Source of the DNA: Aridibacter famidurans
Lineage (GTDB): Bacteria; Acidobacteriota; Blastocatellia; Pyrinomonadales; Pyrinomonadaceae
Reading direction: 5' to 3'
DNA: 64,000 nucleotides
NCBI GenBank assembly: GCA_024103495.1
Contig: JAGFIQ010000110.1
Coordinates: 1 to 64,000, forward strand
The translations under genes were made by a program, and so were the position numbers. The notes below the pieces were generated by a model. The model made no database searches. It had not been told where the DNA came from and saw only the letters and a list, made by a program, of their open reading frames with translations. Shown one piece after another: positions 16,583 to 25,519 of this stretch; the first letter of the stretch is position 1; every line of letters starts with the position of its first letter.

Positions 16583-18688
16583 TCATTGGCCAGTCTCTTT
16601 CCACAGCAGAACACCCACCTTCACGAGATCTTCGAGATACCGGTCGACGACCTCCTGCCGGATCGGGCCGAACTCGGCGGACAGTGCGTTGCGAATCTGA
16701 AAGGTATCCCTTTTCCCGTCTATGAAGTTCACAAGCTCGAACTTCGCGTCTCCAGACAAACGGTTAATGGGTACCCGGTACCAGGCAAGATCGACGTCCG
16801 ATAGCTTGCTTTCCGGCAAGCCGAAATCCAGCGGACCACGGGTCAGACGCAGGGGAACCTTTGAGTAAGCGAAAAGAGGTATCACCGCCTTTGTTCCGGG
16901 TGTGGTCACGCCCAACTTCTTGGGCAGCTGGTCTTCCATTCTCGGATATCCCATTCTTGGTGCGATGGTCTCAAGAGTCCTTACATGACCTTTGAACTGT
17001 TCATTCAATGAAGATCTCATCTCTTCAACGATCAATCGAACCGAGTCACCGCTATTGAAGTGAATGATCGAAAACAGTGATTCGTCTTCCACCTTCCACT
17101 TGTGCCAAAGAACCGCTTGGGCATCCGCATAATTCAATATGGACTTATCGGAGAACGTCAAAAGAAGTTGTCGCGCTCTTCCCATCCCCTCCGCAAGCCG
17201 CTTCGAACTGTTCGCGTACGCAAGGAACGCAAGATCCTTCGCCTGATCCTCCGAAAGGTTCGCGAGATAGAGAGCCGTCGCTGCCGCGATTATCTCACAC
17301 CGCTCAAGCTCGACCGGATCGACCTTGTCCGGAGTGTCCTCCGAAGTATGGTGAGTGTAATCGGGATCGTGGCTGAACATCACACCGGGGATCTTCCGGT
17401 CGATGAACATCATATGGTCGCTGCCGCCGGAATAAGGCGTGATCCTGTAGTTCATCTGCGAGAGGCTCCCGCGCGGGGTCCGGACGTCCATTCCGTCCAC
17501 CATCAAAGCCATGTCGGCGACGACGTCATTGAGAACTGATGGGATCGAATCGGGAGTGCGCGTGATGATCAGCTTTGAATGCAGAAGCTCAAGGTTCTCG
17601 CCGACCATGTCCATGTTCAGGTTCGCCAGCACCTCGCCTTCGAGCTCGACCCCGCGCAATTCCGGATGCTTGTCGATGTACGCCATCGTCCCGTACCACT
17701 CAGGCACCCACAGAAACCGGATCGTCCGCTTGGGCCTCGGCATACGTCCCGTTTTGATCAGCTCGTTCATCGACCGCGCGATGTCGAGCAGCGCCGCCGA
17801 TCCGCTGGCGTTGTCATTCGCGGATTCTTTCGGGTGGTCGAGATGCGCGCTGAAGACGAGTTCCTCGCTTTCGTATTCGGAACCCTGGATCGTCGCGACG
17901 ACAACATCCATGAAATACGGCTCGAGGCCGATCCCTTTCGCTTCGGCCTTCACCTTCACCGAAATGCCGGATTCGAGCAGATTTCGGAGCTTCGTTCCCT
18001 GCCTGTTCGTGAGATTGAATCCGAACGTCGTCCGTTCGAGCTCGTCCGAGCGCGGCCACATTCCCGTGTACGCGAGCATGTCCGGGTATTCCTTCGCGCG
18101 ATAGTCGTCCAGGTAGCAGACGACCGCCAGCGCGCCGTACTTCAGGACCGCGAGCCGATGAACCGCGCCTCCGTAACCGGTCGCGAGCACGATCTTGCCT
18201 TTCACGTCCACGTTCTCGTAATCGCGTTCCGAGGTTCCCGAGCCGACGAACACGAGCTCGGCGGTCGCCGATCCGGCGTTCGAGTAAGTGATCAGGCTCA
18301 TAGGGATCTCGGGATATCCTACGATCCGCTCTTCGTACGGTTCGATCATCCTCAGTTCCGCCCATTCCATGTCAAAACCGGAAGGCGACTGCCAGGTCTG
18401 GTACTCGATCTTGCCGTCGGACGGATATGACTCGATGAACGCGTTCTTCTCGTCGAAGCCGAACCCGCGAAGCTGTTTCAGAACGTAGTTCGCCGAATCG
18501 CGGAACTGGCGCGAGCCCTGTACGCGGCTGTGCCGGGTGATCTGGATGACGTGTTCCTTGGCGAGCTCGCCGCTGAGCGATTCGTGGAGAAGGTCGCGCA
18601 GTTTCGGATCAAGCAGGCGGCCCTGCGGGAAGGCCAGGGATGCGAGAATGCAAACGACGGAAGCGAGAAATAGGGTCTTTTTCATCAT
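16583..18688 (-). CDS. Secreted M28 family metallopeptidase
   Basis: 701 residues with a signal peptide (1-22). A PA-domain insert (about 125-260) precedes an M28 di-zinc aminopeptidase domain with FSAHLDHPKESANDNASG (His and bridging Asp), a VPEWYG segment where the catalytic Glu is expected, NMDMVG, and DYTHHTSEDTPDKV with the last histidine. A C-terminal helical domain of about 170 residues follows. It should hydrolyse peptides outside the cytoplasm. The final residues TGQ and the TGA stop are written in heptamer repeat sequence. Confidence 0.85.
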   Translation of the reverse strand: MMKKTLFLASVVCILASLAFPQGRLLDPKLRDLLHESLSGELAKEHVIQITRHSRVQGSRQFRDSANYVLKQLRGFGFDEKNAFIESYPSDGKIEYQTWQSPSGFDMEWAELRMIEPYEERIVGYPEIPMSLITYSNAGSATAELVFVGSGTSERDYENVDVKGKIVLATGYGGAVHRLAVLKYGALAVVCYLDDYRAKEYPDMLAYTGMWPRSDELERTTFGFNLTNRQGTKLRNLLESGISVKVKAEAKGIGLEPYFMDVVVATIQGSEYESEELVFSAHLDHPKESANDNASGSAALLDIARSMNELIKTGRMPRPKRTIRFLWVPEWYGTMAYIDKHPELRGVELEGEVLANLNMDMVGENLELLHSKLIITRTPDSIPSVLNDVVADMALMVDGMDVRTPRGSLSQMNYRITPYSGGSDHMMFIDRKIPGVMFSHDPDYTHHTSEDTPDKVDPVELERCEIIAAATALYLANLSEDQAKDLAFLAYANSSKRLAEGMGRARQLLLTFSDKSILNYADAQAVLWHKWKVEDESLFSIIHFNSGDSVRLIVEEMRSSLNEQFKGHVRTLETIAPRMGYPRMEDQLPKKLGVTTPGTKAVIPLFAYSKVPLRLTRGPLDFGLPESKLSDVDLAWYRVPINRLSGDAKFELVNFIDGKRDTFQIRNALSAEFGPIRQEVVDRYLEDLVKVGVLLWKETGQ

Positions 18689-18711
18689 TCTAAACGATCG
18701 ACACGGAGCAG

Positions 18712-18762
18712 TTTAGAGCAGCGCTTCGCGCTGCCAAGGCAGCCCGGAGGGCTGCTCTAAAC
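18712..18762. repeat. Long hairpin with 12-bp arms
   Basis: GTTTAGAGCAGC and GCTGCTCTAAAC face each other around two inner palindromes (GCGCTTCGCGC and GCAGCCCGGAGGGCTGC). The same GTTTAGAGCAGCCC motif starts both copies of the 221-bp repeat at 44370 and 46840. There is no T-run, so a classical terminator is not clear. Confidence 0.8.
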
Positions 18763-18813
18763 AATCAGATTCTCGCCCTCCCTGACGGTCGGGCTACCGA
18801 CACCCTTCACGAT

Positions 18814-19302
18814 TTACGATCCCAGCTCTTCCCTTAGATAAGCAGCAACGTCCGTGATGAACCGATGGACGGACGCCTCCGCGATCCGATGGCCCGCGAC
18901 CGCGTCGATCGCGCTGCCGAGCGCGCCCAGCGGCACGTCGTATTCCCCTTCCAGATCGAGTTTTGTCTCAGTGGATGTCAGGGGATAGATCGAAAGCTCG
19001 GCCTTCATCACCGGAAACAGCCTCGGCATTTTCGAAGCCTTCCATTCGATCTGCAGCAAAGTGCGTTCGGGACTCCCGAAGGTCTTGGGCGACGCCTCGA
19101 TCTCCTTCACCTCGATGTCGATCTCCGTCCCGACATCGATCCCCGCAACGTTCGCATGGAGCTCGGAAGCGATCGAGTTCGCACGCCGCGCCGCGACCCT
19201 GGTCGCGCTGCTGAAGACTGAAGCGGCGTCGGGACCAAGCACTTCCTTAACCTTTTCGTACGGATGGTTGACGTAGTCGTAAACGTGGATGGATTTACTC
19301 AT
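18814..19302 (-). CDS. SRPBCC-like protein
   Basis: 162 residues. The pattern suggests a START/SRPBCC helix-grip fold: HVYDYVNHPYEKVKEVL at the N-terminus, beta strands such as TKLDLEGEYDVPLG, and a long C-terminal helix (ASVHRFITDVAAYLREEL). The family binds hydrophobic ligands or acts on them. No ligand is known. It lies 41 bp downstream of the MscS-like gene and may share its transcript. Confidence 0.68.
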   Translation of the reverse strand: MSKSIHVYDYVNHPYEKVKEVLGPDAASVFSSATRVAARRANSIASELHANVAGIDVGTEIDIEVKEIEASPKTFGSPERTLLQIEWKASKMPRLFPVMKAELSIYPLTSTETKLDLEGEYDVPLGALGSAIDAVAGHRIAEASVHRFITDVAAYLREELGS

Positions 19303-19343
19303 CTTTTCCTCGAAATGCGCTTCCTTTCCGCTTCAGCGGACCC

Positions 19344-20282
19344 TCAGCGTCTCTGAGCCCGTGGGCTTTCTGCTCTCGCCTCGGACTTTCCTTCTATGTA
19401 ATTCAGATAGTAGCGTTTCGTAGGATACGCGAAATCGATGTCGTCGCAAGCGGAGAATTCCCTGAGCACGTCTTCCCAGATGCCCTGTTCGCTTCCCCTC
19501 CTTCGGCGCGGGTTGCAGAGATATCGAACGGTGAGCGAGACTCCGCTGTCCTTAACAGATGTGTAGACGATCGGCGTAAGCTTGTTGATAATGATCAGCT
19601 TTGTGCTTGCGGCCCTCTTGATCTGCTCGGCCGCCGCTCCCGAGGGTTCGTCGCCATGCTTTTTCGCGATATCCGACAGGATCTTCTTCGCTTTCTCCCA
19701 GTTCGACTCGAAAGTGACGAGCACCGCGATCTCGTTCCATATGTATTCGAATCCCTCAGTGTAATTGGCGAGTGGCTCCTGGAAGATCTTGCCATTCGGG
19801 ATGTGAATCACACGGCCTGTGCTCTGCTCCGCGTCGACCCAGTTGCCGATCTCCATAAGCGTGAACATAAAGATCCTCTGGTCGATCACGTCACCGCGGA
19901 CCTCCCCGATCTCGATCCGGTCACCAACTGCGAACGGCCTTCGCCAGAGAATGAATAGCCAGCCGGCGAGGTTTACCAGCGGCACCTGGAGAGCGATGGC
20001 GAGTCCCGCAGAAAGCAGTCCCAGGTATGTCGAGAGGGACTGGAAGCCGCGAAACCACATGCTTCCGACTATGAAGACAGAGAGCACGAACGCGGCGTAA
20101 GCAGTTCCTTTTCGCCAACGGTATCGGACAGAAATGCTCTTAGAATTTCTGTTGACGATCAGAAGGAGGATCCGGCGAACGACGAGAACGGAAAGGACAG
20201 CTATAGCGGACGCAAGGATACGGGTCTGGGCATCGGCGCTCAGACCGAACACGCTCGTGATCCATTCGGAAACGTTTTCCAT
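19344..20282 (-). CDS. MscS family mechanosensitive ion channel
   Basis: 312 residues with three to four membrane helices (about 17-40, 61-80, 88-110). The pore-lining TM3 and beta domain read GLLSAGLAIALQVPLVNLAG and WRRPFAVGDRIEIG, the signature of MscS. The C-terminal alpha-beta domain includes VIHIPNGKIFQEPLANYTEG. It likely relieves turgor on osmotic downshift. Its start lies directly after a heptamer-rich spacer. Confidence 0.9.
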   Translation of the reverse strand: MENVSEWITSVFGLSADAQTRILASAIAVLSVLVVRRILLLIVNRNSKSISVRYRWRKGTAYAAFVLSVFIVGSMWFRGFQSLSTYLGLLSAGLAIALQVPLVNLAGWLFILWRRPFAVGDRIEIGEVRGDVIDQRIFMFTLMEIGNWVDAEQSTGRVIHIPNGKIFQEPLANYTEGFEYIWNEIAVLVTFESNWEKAKKILSDIAKKHGDEPSGAAAEQIKRAASTKLIIINKLTPIVYTSVKDSGVSLTVRYLCNPRRRRGSEQGIWEDVLREFSACDDIDFAYPTKRYYLNYIEGKSEARAESPRAQRR

Positions 20283-20739
20283 GCCGCGTGGATGTGGGGG
20301 TCGGCGACATTATAGCAGGGAAAAGCCTTCGGGGATCCAGGTTCGAGATTCAAGGTTCAAAGTTCCAGGTTCCAGGTTCCAGAGCCGAGGTTCGAGGTTC
20401 AAAAGCCCGGATTCCAAGTTCAACGATAGGAGATGTAACCTATATCTGGCGCGAGCTTCAATTTGCGCCGCGCGAGAGCACGGGATTGGGACCGAAAGGC
20501 TGATGCTTATCGGACAATTCGCTTCGCTCACTGCACGCGGGACGCGTGCGCTCCGTTCGCTCGCCTTCCCTTGAACTTTGAACCTTGAACCTGGAACTTG
20601 AATGCTATGCCCCTCGCTCGCGCTCGGGGTTCCGATACTCAGTACTCCTTTGAAGAACCCGAAGATTATGCCCCTCGCTCGCGCTCGGGGTTCCGATTTT
20701 CAGTACTCCTTTGAACCTGGAACTTGAAACCTGGAACTT
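20283..20739. repeat. Spacer with GTTCAAG-type heptamers and a 61-bp-offset direct repeat
   Basis: No gene seen. A nine-unit heptamer array (GTTCGAG/ATTCAAG/GTTCAAA/GTTCCAG x3/AGCCGAG/GTTCGAG/GTTCAAA, 20341-20403) is followed by the complementary type CTTGAAC/TTTGAAC/CTTGAAC/CTGGAAC (20572-20599). The segment with CCCCTCGCTCGCGCTCGGGG occurs twice, at 20606-20636 and 20667-20697. The array ends at the stop codon of the isocitrate dehydrogenase gene. Confidence 0.88.
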
Positions 20740-22179
20740 CTATTCCCCCTGCGCCATCGAGTATCCCGCAGCGCCGTCGAAGTTATAGAGGTTCTCCGTC
20801 TTGATGACCTCGAAGCCAGCGGAATTGATCGAGGCAAGAAGCTCGACCACGTCCTCGTAAGTGACGCTCTCGCCCGTCATCCTGAACCGGCACCGCCAGT
20901 GGTCGGTCTTGAAAGTTTCCGGAATTCCGCCCGGATAGACGAGAACGCCGCGGTTCGTGATCAGCTTGAGTTCTAGCTTGTCGGTCGAGGCATCGAGCAG
21001 GCCTTCTCCGATCACGTCCGGATCCCTGTCAGATTCGTCCCAGCAGACGAACACATCGATTCCCACGAGATCTTTCTTCGTCTCGATCTTCGACACGGGT
21101 GCAACAGAGATCTTCTTGTTGGTGTATTTCACGGACTGCAAGTGCTTCGGAGTGCGGCCGAGCCTTTCGATGACGGCGTCGGTGAACTGCTTCGTTCCTA
21201 CCTCCTGCTTGCTGAGGCCCTCGCGGTATATGTCAGGCGTGTGGATGCCGTCCTCGATCGTGCAAAGCCAGGCGTTCTTGATCTTCTCGCCCAGTTCTCC
21301 CATTCCGAGGTGGACGAGCATCTGGGTAGCGGCGATCAGAAGCCCCGACGGATTCGCGACGTCCTTTCCGGCGATGTCGGGCGCCGAGCCGTGGATCGCT
21401 TCGAACATCGCGGCGTTGTGGCCCACGTTCGCAGGCGCCGCGAGCCCGACCGACCCCGCGATCTGCGCCGTGATGTCCGAGAGAATGTCGCCGTAAAGAT
21501 TGAGAGTGACGATGACGTCGAACCATTCGGGCGACGTGGCGAGCCTTGCCGAGCCTATGTCGATGATCTGGTGGTCGGTCTCGATCTCAGGATATTCCGC
21601 GCGGATCTCGTCGAAGACCTGGTGGAACAGGCCGTCGGTGAGCTTCATTATGTTGTCCTTCGTCATGCACGTGACCTTGCGGCGGCCGTATGCCCGCGCG
21701 TAAGCGAAGGCGTACCGGATGATGTTCTCGCAGCCGGGCCGCGTGATGAGCTTCAGGACCTGGGTAACTTCAGGCGTCTGGCGGTGCTCGATGCCCGCGT
21801 AGAGGTCTTCCTCGTTCTCGCGGATGATGACCAGGTTCATCCCGGGATGCATCGAGGCGACAAAAGGCGTGTAAGCCTTGCAAGGTCTTACATTTGCGAA
21901 CAGGTTAAGCGACTTGCGGATGGTCACGTTGACGCTCTTGAATCCCTTGCCCTGCGGCGTCGTGACGGGCGCTTTGAGCAGCACGCCGCTCTCGCGGAGC
22001 ACGTCCCAGCCGTCGGACGGAAACCCGGAGGTGATGCCTTTTTCGTACGCGGCCTGTCCGATGGTGATGAAATCGTAATCGAGGGGAGCCTCGGCGGCGC
22101 GGAGAATATCGAGCGTGGAGCCCATTATTTCGGGCCCGATCCCGTCGCCCTCGGCGACAACTATCTTTTTCTTATCCAT
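20740..22179 (-). CDS. icd: Isocitrate dehydrogenase with C-terminal extension, NAD+-type cofactor motif
   Basis: 479 residues. The catalytic domain has the isocitrate loop KSVNVTIRKS (S82, N84, R88), NEEDLYAG (Y127) and TKDNIMK (K179). About 140 extra C-terminal residues (VGIDVFVCWDES to AAGYSMAQGE) match the long form known from Thermus. At the cofactor site it reads HGSAPDIAGK (D268, I269), where NADP+ enzymes of E. coli and Thermus have Lys-Tyr; Asp-Ile is the NAD+ signature. It oxidatively decarboxylates isocitrate in the TCA cycle. No other cycle genes are near. Confidence 0.92.
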   Translation of the reverse strand: MDKKKIVVAEGDGIGPEIMGSTLDILRAAEAPLDYDFITIGQAAYEKGITSGFPSDGWDVLRESGVLLKAPVTTPQGKGFKSVNVTIRKSLNLFANVRPCKAYTPFVASMHPGMNLVIIRENEEDLYAGIEHRQTPEVTQVLKLITRPGCENIIRYAFAYARAYGRRKVTCMTKDNIMKLTDGLFHQVFDEIRAEYPEIETDHQIIDIGSARLATSPEWFDVIVTLNLYGDILSDITAQIAGSVGLAAPANVGHNAAMFEAIHGSAPDIAGKDVANPSGLLIAATQMLVHLGMGELGEKIKNAWLCTIEDGIHTPDIYREGLSKQEVGTKQFTDAVIERLGRTPKHLQSVKYTNKKISVAPVSKIETKKDLVGIDVFVCWDESDRDPDVIGEGLLDASTDKLELKLITNRGVLVYPGGIPETFKTDHWRCRFRMTGESVTYEDVVELLASINSAGFEVIKTENLYNFDGAAGYSMAQGE

Positions 22180-22830
22180 TATTCGTTTCTTATAACCTTC
22201 TGCTATTGATACGGGAACAGTGCGGCCGCGGCCGCCCTTTTTGGGGGAATCGATATTCTATAGGCTGGGATTGGGAGGCGCAACGGGGCAGTGGTCAATG
22301 GCCATTGCGCAATGATCAATGGGCGGCGGGAATCACCACGGAGAACACGGAAGCCACTGAGCAGAAACGCGACCGTCAGGGAGCGTGCCGGAGACGAAGG
22401 CGGAACCCCGAGCGTCAGCGAGGGGGCAGGGAGCGAAGCGACGGACGGCGAAAACGCGACCGTCAGGGAGCGTGCCGCAGACGAAGGCGGAACCCCGAGC
22501 GTCAGCGAGGGGGCAGGGAGCGAAGCGACGGACGGCAGAAACGCGACCGTCAGGGAGCGTGCCGATCTCGCCCCGGAGGGGCGACGGATGTTAGCCCGGG
22601 GTGGAGCCGAAGGCGCAACCCCGGGATACGGCGAAAAAACGTTCCGAGCCCCGGAGGGGCGTACTCACACTCCGATAAAACTCCCCTCCTTTCAACCGAT
22701 ACCTGATCCCCGGACTGTGACACTTCTTCCGCGCCATCGGCGCTACATGTTTATAGCATGGCGATTCCGAAGATCCCGCGCTCCGTAGGAGCGACATGTC
22801 TGCAAAAGGCACCGATACGAAGAATGAAGA
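22180..22830. repeat. 651-bp repeat spacer with an 87-bp tandem duplication
   Basis: No gene seen. It holds GGTCAAT-type heptamers (22291-22321) and a partial CACGGAG arm (22335-22352). Two full copies of an 87-bp unit follow, starting AAACGCGACCGTCAGGGAGC at 22365 and 22452, with a third partial copy at 22539. An AGCCCGGGG...CCCCGGG hairpin (22592-22623) and CTCCGTAGGAG with GACATGTCTG (22780-22801) complete it. The 87-bp unit reappears inverted at 47764-47935. Confidence 0.9.
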
Positions 22831-23145
22831 CTACTCCGAGTGTAAGTCGATAAACGTAGGACCCAGCCGGTTCTCAGCATTGAAGTAGCGACCGACAGAA
22901 TACGCCAGAATCGCGGGAATCAGCGCGAATACCCAAAAAACAGGCGACAACAGAACCATCACTAATATCGTTGGGACGATCCCATCATACTCAAGCGTGT
23001 AAGCCTCAAGGATCGATCCCAACGGACAAAGAAGAGCCACAGTAAGGAGAGGAAGGAGGCCGGAGACTCGCACGGGCGCCTTGAGCCTCCATCCTAGAAA
23101 AAAACTCACCGCGAGGAGCAGAATGATCGACGTCAACAAGATCAT
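22831..23145 (-). CDS. Small three-helix membrane protein
   Basis: 104 residues, family not recognised. Hydrophobic segments lie at about 3-19, 29-44 and 58-84, with short loops. It is the last gene of a cluster with a POTRA-like exported protein and a DUF6794 protein, 19 bp behind the former. An envelope role is suggested by this context only. Confidence 0.6.
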   Translation of the reverse strand: MILLTSIILLLAVSFFLGWRLKAPVRVSGLLPLLTVALLCPLGSILEAYTLEYDGIVPTILVMVLLSPVFWVFALIPAILAYSVGRYFNAENRLGPTFIDLHSE

Positions 23146-23164
23146 TGATTCGCTATTGGAGCGG

Positions 23165-23992
23165 CTAAACGCGTTTGAAGAGTTGCCCGAGACAAACCTC
23201 CCGGACCATTAATCGACCGGTTTTCCAGTCGATTGACAGATAGACATTGCTCCAGTCTGTTACGATCTGCCGAAAATCATCCTCAGGTTTGGGATAGTGC
23301 TCAACTTCAATTCGGATCCGGATCGAGCTGCCGACGCGAACGTAAGGAGTCACTCGAAACACGCGGACCGGTCTCCCAGAACTTATATACCTCGCTTCGA
23401 GTTCTTCCGGACTAGGCCGTTCGGCGGTGAAGTTGTTGTGCGATCGAGGAATGCGGGAGATCAGATTCTTCTTACCAATGACGATCGCCTGGGTGAAATC
23501 TCCTCCCTGAGGTATCCCCCACTCTTCCTGCATCTTTTGCAGAGTCGCATAAAGAGCGGCGGCATAGATGTCCTTTCCGACCAGATCATCGACTTCAGCA
23601 ACCGCCCGCTTATCCAGAAAATGTATCGAGAAATCAATATACCTTTGCTCTTCGTTAAGGATCACCCGAACGTCCTCGATCTTTCCGGGATCGACGAACT
23701 GCTTGAACTTGCTCAAATTCTGAAGAGAACGGTTTAGGTTGTCGCGAGTAAAAATGTCGCCCTCGTTTAGAAAGATCTTCCGTCGAACCGTTTCGTCTCT
23801 AGTAAACAGATTGCCGGCTAACTCCACGCGTCGGACCTTATACTCCTCCCAATCAGCCTTCGCGATCATCCGCTCGCGTTCGGCACTGTCTTGAATGTAG
23901 TCCTTATCCGCGACGCATCTGCCGGCGGCAGATTGAGATACGAAGAACGATGCGCACAAAAGGAACAACAATAATAAAGCTGGTCTTCGCAC
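23165..23992 (-). CDS. Exported POTRA-like domain protein
   Basis: 275 residues from a GTG at 23992, chosen because AGGAG sits 5-6 nt upstream and a signal peptide (ALLLLFLLCASFFVSQSAAG) follows at once; the ATG-like start farther upstream would overlap the previous gene. The segment YKVRRVELAGNLFTRDETVR...FLNEGDIFTRDNLNRSL reads like a BamA/TamA-type POTRA domain. There is no beta-barrel, so it is a soluble periplasmic POTRA protein. It may contact outer-membrane assembly factors. It starts 8 bp after the DUF6794 gene stop. Confidence 0.68.
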   Translation of the reverse strand: MRRPALLLLFLLCASFFVSQSAAGRCVADKDYIQDSAERERMIAKADWEEYKVRRVELAGNLFTRDETVRRKIFLNEGDIFTRDNLNRSLQNLSKFKQFVDPGKIEDVRVILNEEQRYIDFSIHFLDKRAVAEVDDLVGKDIYAAALYATLQKMQEEWGIPQGGDFTQAIVIGKKNLISRIPRSHNNFTAERPSPEELEARYISSGRPVRVFRVTPYVRVGSSIRIRIEVEHYPKPEDDFRQIVTDWSNVYLSIDWKTGRLMVREVCLGQLFKRV

Positions 23993-24000
23993 TGACTCTC

Positions 24001-25446
24001 CTACTGTTTCCGGCTCTCGTTCTCTTTCGCCTTTCGAAGTTCTTCCCGTCGAGCCTCTTCCCACGTCTTCCAGCTGCCGGTATCACCTTTGAGCCACTCG
24101 TAATAGTGTTCGAGGATGATCCCGGACATGTCGTCCGGATGAAACACTCCCAAATCGAAGAAATACTTCTGGAGCCTCGAACCGCCCCACAAATGCCAGT
24201 TGTTCCTTAGCCACATCCCGAGTCCAAAATGGTACTTGATCGTTTCGTCCCTGTTCGGCAATGAACGGAACTCGGCCTTGTCGGCTTCGGTCAGGATCTT
24301 GTCGAGCTCGAGCATGCTCTCACCGAGGTCGGCCGGGATGTAGCGGCCGTCGATCGTATCGGCTTTCTGGCGCTCCTCAAACCTCTTCTTCTCCGCTTCG
24401 ACCTCGATCTCTTTCTCTTTCCTGGCCAGGTCATCATCCGAATTTCGGAGAAGAATGCCCTCCTCCCCAAGATACCACTTGTCAAATTCTTCGGGTAATC
24501 CCGAATCGTCGAATTTGCGGAGTTCGAAAAAGGCTCTGACCTGGTTCTGGTCTATACCTGCCCCGTTCTCGATCTCCACACTTTCGACTTCAAAGTTCCC
24601 TCCGCGAGATATCAGGCCGCCTATGGTCAACTTGTAACTCTTGTACTTCTCGGAGTCCTCCGAGTGCGGCGTGACCGGTTTCATTCCAAGAAACCGTCCG
24701 AGTTCGGCTTTAACGTCCTTCCCTCCTTTTAACTCTGGCAAACTCTCGAAATAGGGCGGATCGACATTCTCCCAGTTCGAGCGACGTTTCTCAGGCCGCC
24801 CCTTGATCGTCTCGAAAACCTCTTCGAAAGGGACCTTTCCGGCATAGGTGCCCGAATTCAGATCTATCGAGTGAACATTCAGCTCGAAATCGATAAAAGA
24901 GAACCTCCCGGCAGCTTCAAAGACGCTGTGCTCCGCAAGAAATCTCTGCCGATCATCCGCATATTCGAAGCTTTCGCCGCTTGTCCTCTTGCGATTGAGC
25001 TCCCAGTCCACGAAGAGCAGATTGCGGTTCTCTGAACGGTCTTTTCCCGTCAGCTCCTTTGTCGAGAAACCCTTTACGAACCTCCCATCCCTGTAAATGT
25101 TTACTGCCATTAAGCCCGGGGCATCGTCGGGCGGATCGTACGAGAGGAGATACGCGATCACGCGCCCGTCATCGCTTATCGCGACATGTCTAGGGTCATT
25201 CCAGATCTCGATACTCTGATCCATCGCGTAGACCGGCTTTGCGCTCCCCGTGCGGAAAACCTCGGTGCGCCCTCTAAGTGTCGGATATTCGTGGTCATAC
25301 GGGACCGATCTAAGATAGTGAGTTTCGTCTGCGGAATAAACAGTGACGATGCTGACTCCCGAATGGTATACCTGGCCCCTCGCTACCGCCGCTAACATCA
25401 ACGCAAAGCAGCACCCCAGGAAAGCGATAATTGAGGCTGCTTTCAT
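24001..25446 (-). CDS. Exported protein with C-terminal DUF6794 domain
   Basis: 481 residues from the ATG at 25446, which has GGAGG upstream and opens a signal peptide (KAASIIAFLGCCFALMLAA); an ORF start 15 codons earlier is not needed. The first 200 residues look beta-rich (HVAISDDGRVIAYLLSYD), possibly a propeller-like or WD-type fold. After a charged linker (about 350-375) the C-terminus carries DUF6794: YIPADLGESMLELDKIL, YHFGLGMWLRNNWHLWGG and HPDDMSGIILEHYYEWL. Function unknown. Confidence 0.7.
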   Translation of the reverse strand: MKAASIIAFLGCCFALMLAAVARGQVYHSGVSIVTVYSADETHYLRSVPYDHEYPTLRGRTEVFRTGSAKPVYAMDQSIEIWNDPRHVAISDDGRVIAYLLSYDPPDDAPGLMAVNIYRDGRFVKGFSTKELTGKDRSENRNLLFVDWELNRKRTSGESFEYADDRQRFLAEHSVFEAAGRFSFIDFELNVHSIDLNSGTYAGKVPFEEVFETIKGRPEKRRSNWENVDPPYFESLPELKGGKDVKAELGRFLGMKPVTPHSEDSEKYKSYKLTIGGLISRGGNFEVESVEIENGAGIDQNQVRAFFELRKFDDSGLPEEFDKWYLGEEGILLRNSDDDLARKEKEIEVEAEKKRFEERQKADTIDGRYIPADLGESMLELDKILTEADKAEFRSLPNRDETIKYHFGLGMWLRNNWHLWGGSRLQKYFFDLGVFHPDDMSGIILEHYYEWLKGDTGSWKTWEEARREELRKAKENESRKQ

Positions 25447-25519
25447 TTGTACCTCCACGGATCGTTTGAGATGTGCGAATTTCTCAATCACACGTTCGTG
25501 TCTGGCCGGTCCCGCCTGA

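Noticed and set aside
22206-22788. Reading frames with repeated RQGACRRRRRNPERQRGG-type peptides
   Set aside because: They are translations of the 87-bp tandem DNA repeat; no ribosome-binding site or family supports a protein.
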